A stretch of DNA of 64,000 bases from Bacteroidota bacterium (GTDB lineage: Bacteria; Bacteroidota; Bacteroidia; Chitinophagales; JADJOU01). Shown one piece after another: positions 46,584 to 55,956 of this stretch; the stretch's first letter is position 1; every line of letters begins with the position of its first letter. A model generated the notes under the pieces. It was not told the origin of the DNA. It was given only the letters and a program-made list of their open reading frames with translations, and did not search any database. The DNA lies in assembly GCA_016713645.1 (NCBI GenBank), contig JADJOU010000008.1:149361-213360 (forward strand). The letters run 5' to 3'. Made by a program: the position numbers and the translations under genes.

Positions 46584-46615
46584 TTTGAATTCCTTAGCTT
46601 TTTTAAGTACATTTG
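46584..46615 (+). promoter_or_regulatory. Bacteroidota-type promoter of adk-obgE
   Basis: TTTG (46584-46587), 20 bases, TACATTTG (46608-46615): both elements match consensus. The leader to the ATG at 46633 would be about 10-15 bases. It supports the start chosen for adk. Confidence 0.75.
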
Positions 46616-46632
46616 TGCCTCATTCAGCGCTT

Positions 46633-47205
46633 ATGATAAATATAGTTTTGTTTGGTCCTCCGGGATGCGGCAAAGGCACACAGGCCTCTAAAATGGTTGA
46701 TAAGTACAATTTATGTCATATCTCTACGGGGGATTTGTTTAGATCGGAGATTACAGGTAAAACAGCCTTGGGCATGGAGGCGAAAGCTTTTATGGATAAA
46801 GGGGAATTGGTACCAGATTCAGTCACCATCAATATGCTCAAGCTCAAGATGCAATCATTGCCTGATGTCAATGGGTTTATATTCGACGGATTTCCACGCA
46901 CCATCCCACAAGCAGAGGCTTTGGATAATATGTTACAAGAGATGAATGAACCTGTGAGCAAGATGATTTCACTCAAAGTGCGGGATGAGGAATTGGTCAA
47001 GCGATTGTTGATGCGAGGAGAGGCCAGCGGACGAGCCGATGATTTATCAGAGGACGTCATTTGGAATCGAGTGCGCGTATACAACGAGCAGACGCTGCCA
47101 GTAGCAAGTCATTATCAGAAACAGTCTAAATTGGTTGAGATCAATGGCGAAGAATCGATTGAAGCGGTTTTCGGTGAAATCAGCAGAATATTAGATTCTT
47201 TATAA
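46633..47205 (+). CDS. adk: Adenylate kinase (short LID form)
   Basis: 190 residues from the ATG at 46633; a longer reading from 46585 would start inside the promoter. Adenylate kinase balances ATP, ADP and AMP. Seen: P-loop GPPGCGKGTQ, ISTGDLFR, DGFPRTIPQAEAL (AMP site) and RGEASGRADDLSEDVIWNRV. The LID is the short type with no zinc cysteines, as in many Bacteroidota. The next gene is obgE, 20 bases on. Confidence 0.95.
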   Translation: MINIVLFGPPGCGKGTQASKMVDKYNLCHISTGDLFRSEITGKTALGMEAKAFMDKGELVPDSVTINMLKLKMQSLPDVNGFIFDGFPRTIPQAEALDNMLQEMNEPVSKMISLKVRDEELVKRLLMRGEASGRADDLSEDVIWNRVRVYNEQTLPVASHYQKQSKLVEINGEESIEAVFGEISRILDSL

Positions 47206-47225
47206 TTATTCAAGATACAGAATAA

Positions 47226-48215
47226 GTGGATTCAAATTTTATAGATTATGTAAAGATATTCTGCCGCTCTGGCAAAGGAGGGGCTGGTTCTTCACATTGG
47301 AGGAGAGAAAAGTTTGTGCCACATGGTGGTCCAGATGGCGGCGATGGCGGCAAAGGCGGACATATCATTGTGCGCGGCAATGCACAACTATGGACATTGC
47401 TCCATTTGCGCTACAAAAAACATATTCACGCACCGGACGGAGAGAATGGATCGGGTTCGCAATGCGCTGGCAGCAATGGGAAAGACATCATCATCGAAGT
47501 TCCATTGGGGACTATTGTCAAAGATTTTGAAACAAGAGAATTGGAAGTGGAGATTTCTGAGGATGGTCAGGAGTTTATCCTATTGCCCGGAGGAAGAGGT
47601 GGAATGGGCAATGCGCGCTTTAAAACGGCGACCAATCAAGCACCTGATTATGCGCAACCTGGCGAACCTAGCCAAGAGGGATGGAAAATATTTGAATTGA
47701 AAGTATTGGCAGACGTCGGTTTGGTGGGATTTCCGAATGCTGGAAAATCTACCTTGCTATCAGTTGTCACTGCGGCGAAACCAGAGATAGCGAATTATGC
47801 TTTTACGACAATCGTCCCACAATTGGGCATTGTATATTATAGAGATGGGCGCTCATTTTGTATGGCGGATATTCCTGGAATCATCGAAGGAGCATCAGAG
47901 GGCAAAGGCCTTGGGCATCGATTCCTCAAGCATATCGAGCGGAACTCCGTCTTGCTTTTTATGATAGCAGCAGATTCTGACGACATCAAAAAAGAGTATA
48001 AAATCCTCGAGAAAGAATTGAAAAAATTCAATCCAGAATTGATGGATAAGCAACGCGTCTTAGCGATAACAAAATCTGATTTATTAGACGATGAATTGGA
48101 GAAAATGATTCAAAAGACCTTGCCCAAAAAGATTCCCACCATATTTATTTCTTCTATCACAGGCAAGAATATCGACCAATTGAAAGATTTGCTTTGGGGT
48201 GTGATGAATGACTAG
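47226..48215 (+). CDS. obgE: GTPase Obg/CgtA
   Basis: 329 residues. Glycine-rich Obg fold (FCRSGKGGAGSSHWRREKFVPHGGPDGGDGGKGG; LLPGGRGGMGNARFKTATNQAP) and a G domain with GFPNAGKST (G1), TTIVPQLG (G2), MADIPGIIEGASEGKGLG (G3) and TKSDL (G4); the OCT domain is absent, usual for this phylum. The start is GTG at 47226, immediately after an in-frame TAA. Obg takes part in late 50S assembly and stress control. Co-transcribed with adk. Confidence 0.95.
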   Translation: MDSNFIDYVKIFCRSGKGGAGSSHWRREKFVPHGGPDGGDGGKGGHIIVRGNAQLWTLLHLRYKKHIHAPDGENGSGSQCAGSNGKDIIIEVPLGTIVKDFETRELEVEISEDGQEFILLPGGRGGMGNARFKTATNQAPDYAQPGEPSQEGWKIFELKVLADVGLVGFPNAGKSTLLSVVTAAKPEIANYAFTTIVPQLGIVYYRDGRSFCMADIPGIIEGASEGKGLGHRFLKHIERNSVLLFMIAADSDDIKKEYKILEKELKKFNPELMDKQRVLAITKSDLLDDELEKMIQKTLPKKIPTIFISSITGKNIDQLKDLLWGVMND

Positions 48216-48281
48216 CGTTAAAATAATTTTCGCGTAATTATATCACATTTATTTCGAACAAAAATCACCATATTTTATTTA

Positions 48282-48289
48282 TACATTTG
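48282..48289 (+). promoter_or_regulatory. Candidate -7 element for the old-yellow-enzyme gene
   Basis: TACATTTG, full TAnnTTTG match, 27 bases before the ATG at 48317; no clear -33 element. Confidence 0.4.
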
Positions 48290-48316
48290 ATCTAATCAGA
48301 TATATAATTGAAATAC

Positions 48317-49486
48317 ATGCACAACGCGTTTAAAGAAAAACTACTTAACGGAGTCAAACTCAAAAACGCTTTCATTAAAACAGCGACCTATGAAGGCATG
48401 CATGATCAGGGCATTCCCAATGAAAAATTATTGGAACACCATGTCAATATGGCCAAGGGAAATGTGGCTTTGACTACCATTTCTTACGGTGCGGTATCAC
48501 CCGATGGGCGAACCTTTAAGGATCAAATGTATATCCATGATGCGTCTGTAAAAAAATTGAGTGAAATTGCCAATGCAGTGCACGATGTGGGCGGGAAAAT
48601 TTCGATTCAATTGACCCATTGCGGCTATTTTTCAAAGAATGCAGATGTGAAGCGCCCCCTGGCCCCGAGCAGGGTTTTTAATGAATATGGATGCCTTTCC
48701 GGAATTCTTTTTTCTAAAGAGATGACGAAAGCCGATATGGAAAAGACCTCCGATGATTTTGCCAATGCCGCGCGCAAACTAATGGATGCTGGTTTTGATG
48801 CGGTGGAATTGCACATGGGTCATGGATATTTATTGAGTCAGTTTTTAAGTCCTTGGACGAATAAGCGCAAAGATGCCTATGGAGGGAGTATCGAAAATCG
48901 AGCGCGCTATCCGCTAGAGGTGTTGAGGAATATGCGAAAGGCGGTGGGGAGGGATTTCCCTATTTTAGTGAAATTGAATTTGGAAGATGGTTTTGAGGGA
49001 GGATTTAATATGGAGGAATGCAAATATGTATGTCGAGCATTGGAGCAAGCAGGGTGTTCCGCAGTGGTCCTCAGTGGGGGATTTACGAGTCGAACCCCAT
49101 TCTATCTCATGCGAGGTGATATACCATTAAAAGGAATGATTGCCAATGGAACGTCGTTCGCAGAGAAATTGACCATGGCCTTATTTGGCCCTTGGATTAT
49201 TAAAAAATATGCATTTGAACCCAATTTCTTCTTGGAGCAGGCTATAGAAATCAGAAAGGCGGTGAAAATGCCATTGGTTTATATTGGCGGCGTGGATTCA
49301 AGAGCAGGGATTCAAGAGATTATGGATGCGGGGTTTGATTTTATTGCATTGGGCAGACCACTCATACACGATTCCAATTTCTTGATAAAAATAGAGCGAA
49401 ACGAAATAGAAAAATCGGGCTGCACTCGATGCAATGAGTGTGTGGTAGAAATGGATAGAGGCGGTGTGCGATGTGTATTGAACTAA
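48317..49486 (+). CDS. NADH:flavin oxidoreductase (old yellow enzyme family)
   Basis: 389 residues from the ATG at 48317 (a TTG three codons upstream is less likely). FMN-binding TIM barrel with QLTHCGYF, VELHMGHGYLLSQFLSPWTNKRKDAYGGSIENRARYPLEVL (the OYE signature), VKLNLEDGFEGG, VYIGGVDSRAGIQEIMDAGFDFIALGRPLIHD. Four cysteines at the end (CTRCNECVVEMDRGGVRCVL) resemble the iron-sulfur loop of 2,4-dienoyl-CoA reductase-like enzymes. It reduces activated C=C bonds. It opens a three-gene run with an SDR and an ALDH. Confidence 0.88.
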   Translation: MHNAFKEKLLNGVKLKNAFIKTATYEGMHDQGIPNEKLLEHHVNMAKGNVALTTISYGAVSPDGRTFKDQMYIHDASVKKLSEIANAVHDVGGKISIQLTHCGYFSKNADVKRPLAPSRVFNEYGCLSGILFSKEMTKADMEKTSDDFANAARKLMDAGFDAVELHMGHGYLLSQFLSPWTNKRKDAYGGSIENRARYPLEVLRNMRKAVGRDFPILVKLNLEDGFEGGFNMEECKYVCRALEQAGCSAVVLSGGFTSRTPFYLMRGDIPLKGMIANGTSFAEKLTMALFGPWIIKKYAFEPNFFLEQAIEIRKAVKMPLVYIGGVDSRAGIQEIMDAGFDFIALGRPLIHDSNFLIKIERNEIEKSGCTRCNECVVEMDRGGVRCVLN

Positions 49487-49501
49487 AAGTATTTACACTG
49501 A

Positions 49502-50320
49502 ATGATAGAAAATAAAAAAACAGTTTTGGTTATTGGTGCATCGGGAGGAATTGGCTCGGTGACAGTGGAATTGCTGCTAAAACGAGGCTGGAAAGTCTTT
49601 GCCACGGATATACAAATTCAAAAGAATACGGAGAGCGAGGAGAAATCTATCGAATGGATGGAAATGGATATATCAAATGCGCATAGCGTGGAAAGTGTAT
49701 TTGAAATTATTTCTCAAAAAGTTAATGGTTTAGATGCAGTTGTTCATTTGGCAGGAACTTTATCCATTGGTTCACTTATCGAAGTGCCCATCGAGCGCAT
49801 GCAGCATGCACTTGAAATCAATCTCTTGGGAATTTATCGAGTGAATCAGCGCTTTCTTCCTTTAATATTAAATAGAAAAGGGCGGATCATCCACTTGAGC
49901 TCAGAAGTGGGCATACAAGCCGCAGCCCCATTCAACGGAATCTATGCAATAACCAAGCATGCCTTGGAAGCGTATTCTGATGCACTTCGAAGGGAATTGA
50001 TGTTTTTGGGCGTTAAAGTGATAAAAATTCAACCAGGGCCAATAAAGACAGAGATGACTAAATCTGGGGAAGCCTTATTTGAGAAGGCTGCAAATGAATC
50101 CAAGCACTTTAAGAGACAATTGAACAAGGGACTGGCTTATTTACCTGCAGTCTATCGGGGGGCACATGAACCCGCGGTGGTTGCTGAAGTGATTGGGCGA
50201 GCTATAGAACATGAATCCCCAAAATCAGCTTATCGAGTCGTTATCGATAAGACCAGAATGCTGCTCGACCTCCTGCCGACTAGATGGTCGGACAAGTTGA
50301 TTGCCTATTTTTTATCTTAG
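49502..50320 (+). CDS. Short-chain dehydrogenase/reductase (SDR)
   Basis: 272 residues. Classical SDR: cofactor loop VIGASGGIGSV with an acidic ATDI strand end (NAD-type preference is inferred), WMEMDIS, HLAGTL (NAG equivalent), LSSEVG and the catalytic YAITKHALEAYSDALRREL (Tyr-x3-Lys), then IKIQPGPIKTEM. C-terminal ~50 residues lack the retinol-dehydrogenase-type helix but have a hydrophobic end. It starts 15 bases after the flavin oxidoreductase, so they are an operon. Substrate unknown. Confidence 0.88.
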   Translation: MIENKKTVLVIGASGGIGSVTVELLLKRGWKVFATDIQIQKNTESEEKSIEWMEMDISNAHSVESVFEIISQKVNGLDAVVHLAGTLSIGSLIEVPIERMQHALEINLLGIYRVNQRFLPLILNRKGRIIHLSSEVGIQAAAPFNGIYAITKHALEAYSDALRRELMFLGVKVIKIQPGPIKTEMTKSGEALFEKAANESKHFKRQLNKGLAYLPAVYRGAHEPAVVAEVIGRAIEHESPKSAYRVVIDKTRMLLDLLPTRWSDKLIAYFLS

Positions 50321-50366
50321 AAATCAAGGAATTAGAAGGTAATGAAATCAATCAAGAAATAGATAG

Positions 50367-50374
50367 TACATTTG
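50367..50374 (+). promoter_or_regulatory. Candidate -7 element for the ALDH gene
   Basis: TACATTTG, full TAnnTTTG match, 36 bases before the ATG at 50411; no good -33 element. Confidence 0.35.
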
Positions 50375-50410
50375 TCTTCCGAAGCATATAAAAATAGCGG
50401 GATAAAGCTT

Positions 50411-51941
50411 ATGTCAAATTTAGATTTTCTTAAAAAATTGAAACTCGAAGTCGAGAATGGAGGAGTTTCTTATAGTTCAAAATTTCTCGCTGGAAATGGC
50501 GAAAAAATGGATTCATTTTCTCCCGTCGATGGGAAATTAATCGGCTCAGTTTATGGAGCCACCCAAGGCCAATACGAAGAAGTTGTCAAGAAGGCTGAAT
50601 CGGCGTTTCTTGAGTGGAGAAAGTGGCCTGCGCCAAAGCGCGGAGAGGTGGTGAGACAATTGGGAGAAGCATTTAGAAGAGAGAAACATTCTTTGGGACA
50701 ATTGGTCTCTTACGAAATGGGAAAATCCTTGCAAGAGGGCTTAGGCGAAGTACAAGAGATCATTGATATATGTGATTTTGCAGTTGGATTGTCTAGACAA
50801 TTGCATGGATTGACTATGCATTCAGAGCGACCGAATCATAGAATGTACGAGCAATATCATCCATTGGGAATCGTGGGGGTCATTTCAGCATTTAATTTTC
50901 CTGTGGCTGTGTGGAGTTGGAATGCCATGCTGGCATGGATATGCGGGGATGTTTGCATTTGGAAACCATCAGAGAAAACACCCCTTTGTTCTGTGGCATG
51001 TCAACATATCGTCAATGAAGTTTTCGTTGCGAATGGAGTGCCAGAAGGCGTGAGCGGATTGATTAATGGCAATTATAAAGTCGGCGAATGGATGACAAAA
51101 GACGAGCGCATACCTTTGGTTTCAGCAACGGGGTCGACGCGCATGGGCAAGATTGTCGCGGCGACTGTCGGACAGCGTTTAGGAAGAACTTTATTGGAAT
51201 TGGGAGGCAATAATTCAATCATCGTCACTGAGAGTGCCGATATAAAGATGTGTTTACCAGCCATTGTATTTGGAGCCGTAGGAACGGCTGGACAGCGATG
51301 CACATCGACGAGAAGATTGATTATTCATGAGAGCATTTATGATGAATTGAAGCAAGTTTTAGTAAGTGCATATATTCAATTGAAGATTGGAGATCCTTTG
51401 GATGAAGCAAATCACGTTGGACCATTGATAGATAAAGATGCAGTAGAGTTGTATGAAATGGCATTGAAAAAAGTGATTCAAGAGGGCGGGAAATTATTGA
51501 CCGAAGCAGGGCTTAAAAGGAAAGGAATACGACAGTGGATGCTATGTTCGTCCAGCAATTGTGGAGGCAAAGAACCACTATGAAATTGTTCAACATGAGA
51601 CATTTGCTCCTATCCTGTATTTAATTAAGTATACAACTTTAGACGAGGCAATTGCATTGCAAAATGGGGTGAAACAAGGACTATCTTCAGCAATCATGAC
51701 ATTGAATATGCGGGAATCAGAACAATTTTTATCAGCATGGGGAAGTGATTGCGGTATTGCCAATGTCAATATAGGAACCTCAGGAGCCGAGATTGGTGGA
51801 GCATTTGGAGGGGAGAAAGAAACCGGTGGTGGAAGAGAGAGTGGATCTGATGCGTGGAAAGTGTATATGCGCAGACAGACGAATACCATCAATTATGGCA
51901 ATCAATTGCCATTGGCACAGGGAATCAAATTTGAATTATAA
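50411..51941 (+). CDS. ALDH7-type aldehyde dehydrogenase (alpha-aminoadipic semialdehyde dehydrogenase-like), frameshifted
   Basis: About 510 residues when joined. Start ATG 50411 (MSNLDFLKKL). The frame stops at 51583, and the end continues one frame over; removing one base between 51511 and 51530 (AAAAGG/AAAGG region) joins LTEAGLKRK to EYDSGCYVRPAIVEAKNHYEIV. Active-site Cys in GTAGQRCTSTRRL, Glu in LLELGGNNSI, Asn in ISAFNFPVAVWSWN. The end (CGIANVNIGTSGAEIGGAFGGEK, RESGSDAWKVYMRRQTNTINY) is diagnostic of ALDH7 (antiquitin), which oxidises aminoadipate semialdehyde in lysine breakdown. Catalytic residues are intact. Confidence 0.85.
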
Positions 51942-51950
51942 ATTGGTTAG

Positions 51951-52432
51951 ATGAAATATCGCAGGCTATACGATGGAACTATTTTATTCATGGCAATTGT
52001 GTTGCTCATGTATTATATGCAAATGCCATTGACCAATGAAGATGTGGTGGCGATGGAATTGGCTTTCGATGAAGCTAATTTACAGGGAATTCAGAATCGC
52101 ATAGGTCAAAACACTTAGGGCATGTTTATTACACATGTCGTATATGACTTCTTATTGATGTTGTCGTATGTGTTTTTGATCATTTAATTTTTAATTTTTA
52201 TCAAACACAAGCACGAACTTCACTCCATTAAAATTATATCCTGCTGATATGTCTTGCTGGAGCCTTGGATGGCATTGAGGACATTTTGATGTATCAGCGA
52301 ATCTCACTCAATAATATGAGCATTCGACCAGAGATGTGGTCTTATATCTCATGCGCAAAATTTATATTTATAGCGACTTGTATTGTATATATTTTAAAGA
52401 ATTTATTCACGGGCAAGTCGTCAAAAATCTAA
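51951..52432 (+). pseudogene. Decayed or badly read gene for a ~160-residue membrane protein
   Basis: From the ATG at 51951 the reading MKYRRLYDGTILFMAIVLLM... has one membrane helix and stops at 52116-52118. The same frame reopens (FITHVVYDFLLMLSYVFLII) to a stop at 52185; a second frame continues YQTQARTSLH, stops near 52236, then reads ILLICLAGALDGIEDILMYQ, later ISCAKFIFIATCIVYILKNLF to a TAA at 52430-52432. Together the pieces give a coherent protein with about four membrane helices, so at least three lesions are present. Its family is not recognised. The end abuts the DUF3179 gene tail-to-tail. Confidence 0.5.
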
Positions 52433-53570
52433 TGGTCACGCATGGTTCCTGGATGAAAAGTCTGCCAGCTGTGCCAGTATTCTTGATAAATTTTTACTGG
52501 TGTGAGATTAGGTACATTGCTATTGGAAGATTGTCCGAGCAAATTATATGTATTCGCTCTATCGAATAGGGAATCGCGTTGCATCGAGAATGTTTGATTT
52601 TCATTTCTTTCAAATGCGACAAAACTCTTTTATCGCTGGATAAGGCGATGACTATAGAATGATGATCAATTGTATCGTGAATGATATTATTTTCAACTAG
52701 TTTATTCCAATCATAGGCTTTGCTTTTATCTTTGATTTTCACGCCGATGATCCAAGATTTTTTCTGCCAAGAAGCACTATCTCTTTTCGTTAAATCTCCT
52801 TTGCTTTTTCCGGATTCGTACATTTTCATACCATCATAAGTTTCAAAAAAACTGGTATCTTCTTGCATGATGAGGGAATTCGGATAAAGCACAAGCCAAT
52901 CTTTTAAGGACATCTGTCTGCTGAAAAACTCAGGCAATGACTGACCTTTAAGTGGCCCAGCAATGGCCTCTCCACTGACTTGTCTCCACCAAGACTTGGT
53001 CGTTTTATCCTCAAACATGGCATTGAAATGATCCATGCCCACCAATCGAAAAGATTCAATTTTGCCCTTTATAATGGGCTCAAAAACCCTGCCTGTTCTG
53101 CAAACGGTGCAATAGGTGATAATGACAGGCTTGTCTGCAATCGTATCAAAAACCTGATGGTGGTATCCCAAGAATTGCATAGGATAAGCGCGCGCCTCGC
53201 CGCCGTGTTCAATGCCTATGATAATTTTATCAAGGGCTATTTTGTTGGAATAGGAAGGGGTCATTTGCAAGTGGTTAACTTGTAAAAACATCTTATCTGC
53301 GGCCATGATAAAATTTGTAGCATAGACAATGCCCATTGCCAAAAGGGTGAATAGGGGCACGAGAATTTTGGATTCTCTAAAGGCGGGAATAAGAGCAAAT
53401 AGTATGCAAGCGACGAAGGCGATTCTAAATGCCCATCTCCAAGAGTAAAGGAAATAGGCGAGTTGGATGCTATTCATCTCTTGACTGCCCGGCATGGGCA
53501 TGATGAAGTATACCAAGGCAATTTCAAATAAAATAATGCCGATAATTCCAAAGTAAAATATTGCGTTCAT
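52429..53570 (-). CDS. Membrane-anchored DUF3179 protein with a frameshift near the C-terminus
   Basis: About 380 residues. Four hydrophobic segments in the first ~110 residues (MNAIFYFGIIGIILFEIALVYFI; WRWAFRIAFVACILFAL; ILVPLFTLLAMGIVYA), then the DUF3179 domain: GGEARAYPMQFLGYHHQVFDTIADKPVIITYCTVCRTGRVF and NAMFEDKTTKSWWRQVSGEAIAGPLKGQSL. The CTVC pair and adjacent motif are constant in the family; function is unknown. The printed frame stops at 52494, but adding one A to the A4 run (52628-52631, minus-strand sense) gives DKKSFVAFERNENQ...WHSWQTFHPG ending at 52429, a more family-like tail. Hence the stated end. Confidence 0.8.
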
Positions 53571-53587
53571 GATTTTTTTTGTCGATT

Positions 53588-54154
53588 TTATTGATGCAAT
53601 TTATTTGGGTCATAGCCTTTAGAAGGTCTGTGATATCCATGCTCAGCAAGTCTTTTGGCCATATCGGTGTAATAGATTGGATCAGTTGGCGCAATGGTGG
53701 AGAGCCCATCGACATATCTATTGTAAAAAGAAAAAAGGGCGGCAATCATCACGGTATCGTGAATTTCTAAATCCGTCGCGCCAGCATTTTTTGCTCTTTG
53801 CACAGAGCGTTCGTCTACATTTTTTCCACTGACCTGAACTTTTGCAGCGATTTGTAATAATGCTTTCATTTTTTCTGAAACAGGAGCGGTTTCAATATCT
53901 TCTTTGACCAATTCTGACGTTGTACTATTGCCGAGATATTCATTGGCGACGGCGGTATGAGACGTTTTACAATAGGTGCACTCATTTCTATGAGAGACGA
54001 TGGTGGCGATGAGTTCGCGCTCTCCTTCTGTCAAAGTAGAAGGACCCTTAAGCAATACTTGTGTCAATTCGCGCAATAAATCTCCCGTATCTTTTCTGAA
54101 TTCCAATAATCCCGTAACGCCGGGCAAGTGTTTTTCTAATTGTATGTGAGGCAT
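53588..54154 (-). CDS. Peroxidase-related AhpD/CMD-family protein
   Basis: 188 residues, all-helical AhpD fold. The redox motif is ECTYCKTSHTAVA (Glu, CxxC, His), followed by LLQIAAKVQVSGKNV and DLEIHDTVMIAALFSFYNRYVDGL, both typical of the uncharacterised peroxidase-related subgroup of carboxymuconolactone decarboxylase-like proteins. Such proteins scavenge peroxides or act as thiol oxidoreductases. It starts 17 bases upstream of the DUF3179 gene in the same direction; co-transcription is likely. Reducing partner not seen. Confidence 0.85.
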   Translation of the reverse strand: MPHIQLEKHLPGVTGLLEFRKDTGDLLRELTQVLLKGPSTLTEGERELIATIVSHRNECTYCKTSHTAVANEYLGNSTTSELVKEDIETAPVSEKMKALLQIAAKVQVSGKNVDERSVQRAKNAGATDLEIHDTVMIAALFSFYNRYVDGLSTIAPTDPIYYTDMAKRLAEHGYHRPSKGYDPNKLHQ

Positions 54155-54257
54155 AGTAAATTGTATGAGTAAATATACATAGATTATATCAATAGGTTGA
54201 TGATGTATTTGAACGAGTTAAACTTTTCTTTTATATTCGTTGAAAATAAATCAACTC

Positions 54258-55652
54258 ATGCAAAATCGCTCTGCATTAATAACACTTGTGGCTATGTACT
54301 TTTTTTGGGGGTCTGTAGCAGCATCGCTAGACATCCTCATCCCCATATTTCAAAGTCATTTTACCTTGAGTCCCATTACGTCGCAGCTAACTTCGTCGGC
54401 GTTTTTTATTGCCTATTTTGTAGGCGCTCTGGTGTATTTTTTGATTTCAATGAATGGAATTGATATACTGAATAAGATAGGCTATAAGAAGGGATTGATC
54501 ATGGGCTTGTCTATTTCAACCATTGGAATATTGGGTTTTTTGGTAGCATCTACATTTAATTCGTATTCTCTGTTTTTGTTGGCCTTGTTTATTGTGGCTT
54601 TTGGTTTTTCATTTCAACAAATCGTCGTCAATCCATTGATTATCCAAATTGGTTCACCAGAGACGGGCTCTCAACGCGTTAGTTTGGGTGGTTCGCTCTT
54701 TGGCATTGGCGCCACATTGGCTCCACTATTATTGAGTGTCTCTATTTATGGGTCGCTGAATAATACAGACCAGCTTATTGATTTGACGAATATCAATTTC
54801 CCGGCCATTATTTTAGCGGGATTATTCGTCTTGTCGATGCTTATCATCAGCAGGGTGGAATTGCCTGTAGCAGCTGCCAGCGAAGCGATAGAAAAGGAAT
54901 TGGGCGCATTAAAATTCCCTCAATTGAAATGGGGAATGGCGGCAATTTTTGTCTATGTAGGTGTAGAAGTGACCATTGGAAGCAATTTATCTAAGTACCT
55001 GCAGGAGACTAGAAATTTTACGATTGTAGAAAGTGCCTCATTGGTTTCTCTTTATTGGGGAAGCATTATGATAGGGCGATGGGCAGCATCCGTGGATGTT
55101 TTTAAATTATCGAAGGTAAATGAAATTTTAGCGAAGATAATTGTGCCTTTTTTGGCGTTTGGAATGGTTTGGTTTATCAATGATTTAAAAGGAGGCAATA
55201 CTGTGGAATTTATGCAGTATGTTCCATTCATTCTAGTTGCAGTTATAGCATTGTTGATTTCTGGAAAAGATTCGGCAAAGACCTTAATCATCGCAGGTCT
55301 ATTGGCGAGTGTGTTGGTTTTAGTAGGCTTATTTACGAGTGGATCATTGTCGATGTTTTGCTTTATCAGCGGTGGTTTATTTTGCTCTGTCATGTGGCCG
55401 TGTATATTTAATTTGGCGATTGCGGGATTGGGAAAATATACCAATCAAGGTTCATCCTTGCTTATTATGATGATTATAGGTGGAGCGATTATCCCGCTGT
55501 TTCAAGGATACTTGGCGAGTATGATGGGTTATCACTTTTCCTATGTATTGGCAATCTTCTGTTTTATCTTCTTGGCATTTTATGGTTGGTATGCGAATAA
55601 GGTGATACAAGCTCAGGGTATCGTTTTAAATAATGAATCAAGAGGGCATTAG
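54258..55652 (+). CDS. Sugar transporter of the major facilitator superfamily (FucP-like)
   Basis: 464 residues with about 12 membrane helices. The ATG at 54258 starts the conserved N-terminus (MQNRSALITLVAMYFFWGSVAASLDILIP); a TTG six codons upstream is the alternative. Helix 4-5 region AFGFSFQQIVVNPLIIQIGSPETGSQRVSLGGSLFGIGATLAPLLL is the FucP/glucose-galactose group signature, and YVGVEVTIGSNLSKYL matches helix 7. It imports a hexose or similar sugar with protons. No sugar-catabolism gene is next to it. It is divergent from the AhpD-like gene. Confidence 0.88.
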   Translation: MQNRSALITLVAMYFFWGSVAASLDILIPIFQSHFTLSPITSQLTSSAFFIAYFVGALVYFLISMNGIDILNKIGYKKGLIMGLSISTIGILGFLVASTFNSYSLFLLALFIVAFGFSFQQIVVNPLIIQIGSPETGSQRVSLGGSLFGIGATLAPLLLSVSIYGSLNNTDQLIDLTNINFPAIILAGLFVLSMLIISRVELPVAAASEAIEKELGALKFPQLKWGMAAIFVYVGVEVTIGSNLSKYLQETRNFTIVESASLVSLYWGSIMIGRWAASVDVFKLSKVNEILAKIIVPFLAFGMVWFINDLKGGNTVEFMQYVPFILVAVIALLISGKDSAKTLIIAGLLASVLVLVGLFTSGSLSMFCFISGGLFCSVMWPCIFNLAIAGLGKYTNQGSSLLIMMIIGGAIIPLFQGYLASMMGYHFSYVLAIFCFIFLAFYGWYANKVIQAQGIVLNNESRGH

Positions 55653-55897
55653 ATTTTAGGGCGAAATATTGGGAATTGGGGCGTTTCAAGAAATATGCAA
55701 GATAAAATATCCACAAAAGCCCTGTTAATAAACATGTGATATTTAATAAAATAAAGCAGTGCGAAATGATGTTTTGAAGGTTTTAAATTCAAGTATTATA
55801 AGGGATTTACAAATATTTATAAAATAAAAAGTTTTTTTGGAGGAATTAAAAATGAGGGGTTAATTAGAAGGGAAAAAGGGAGTTCCAAAAAAAATCT

Positions 55898-55928
55898 TTT
55901 GCTCGATTATTTATAATATTTATATTTG
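55898..55928 (+). promoter_or_regulatory. Bacteroidota-type promoter of the small secreted protein gene
   Basis: TTTG (55898-55901), 19 bases, TATATTTG (55921-55928), 28 bases before the ATG at 55957. The preceding gap (55653-55897) is A+T-rich with no gene or structure that I can support. Confidence 0.75.
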
Positions 55929-55956
55929 ACTTTTATTAACTAAAAAATCAATTATT

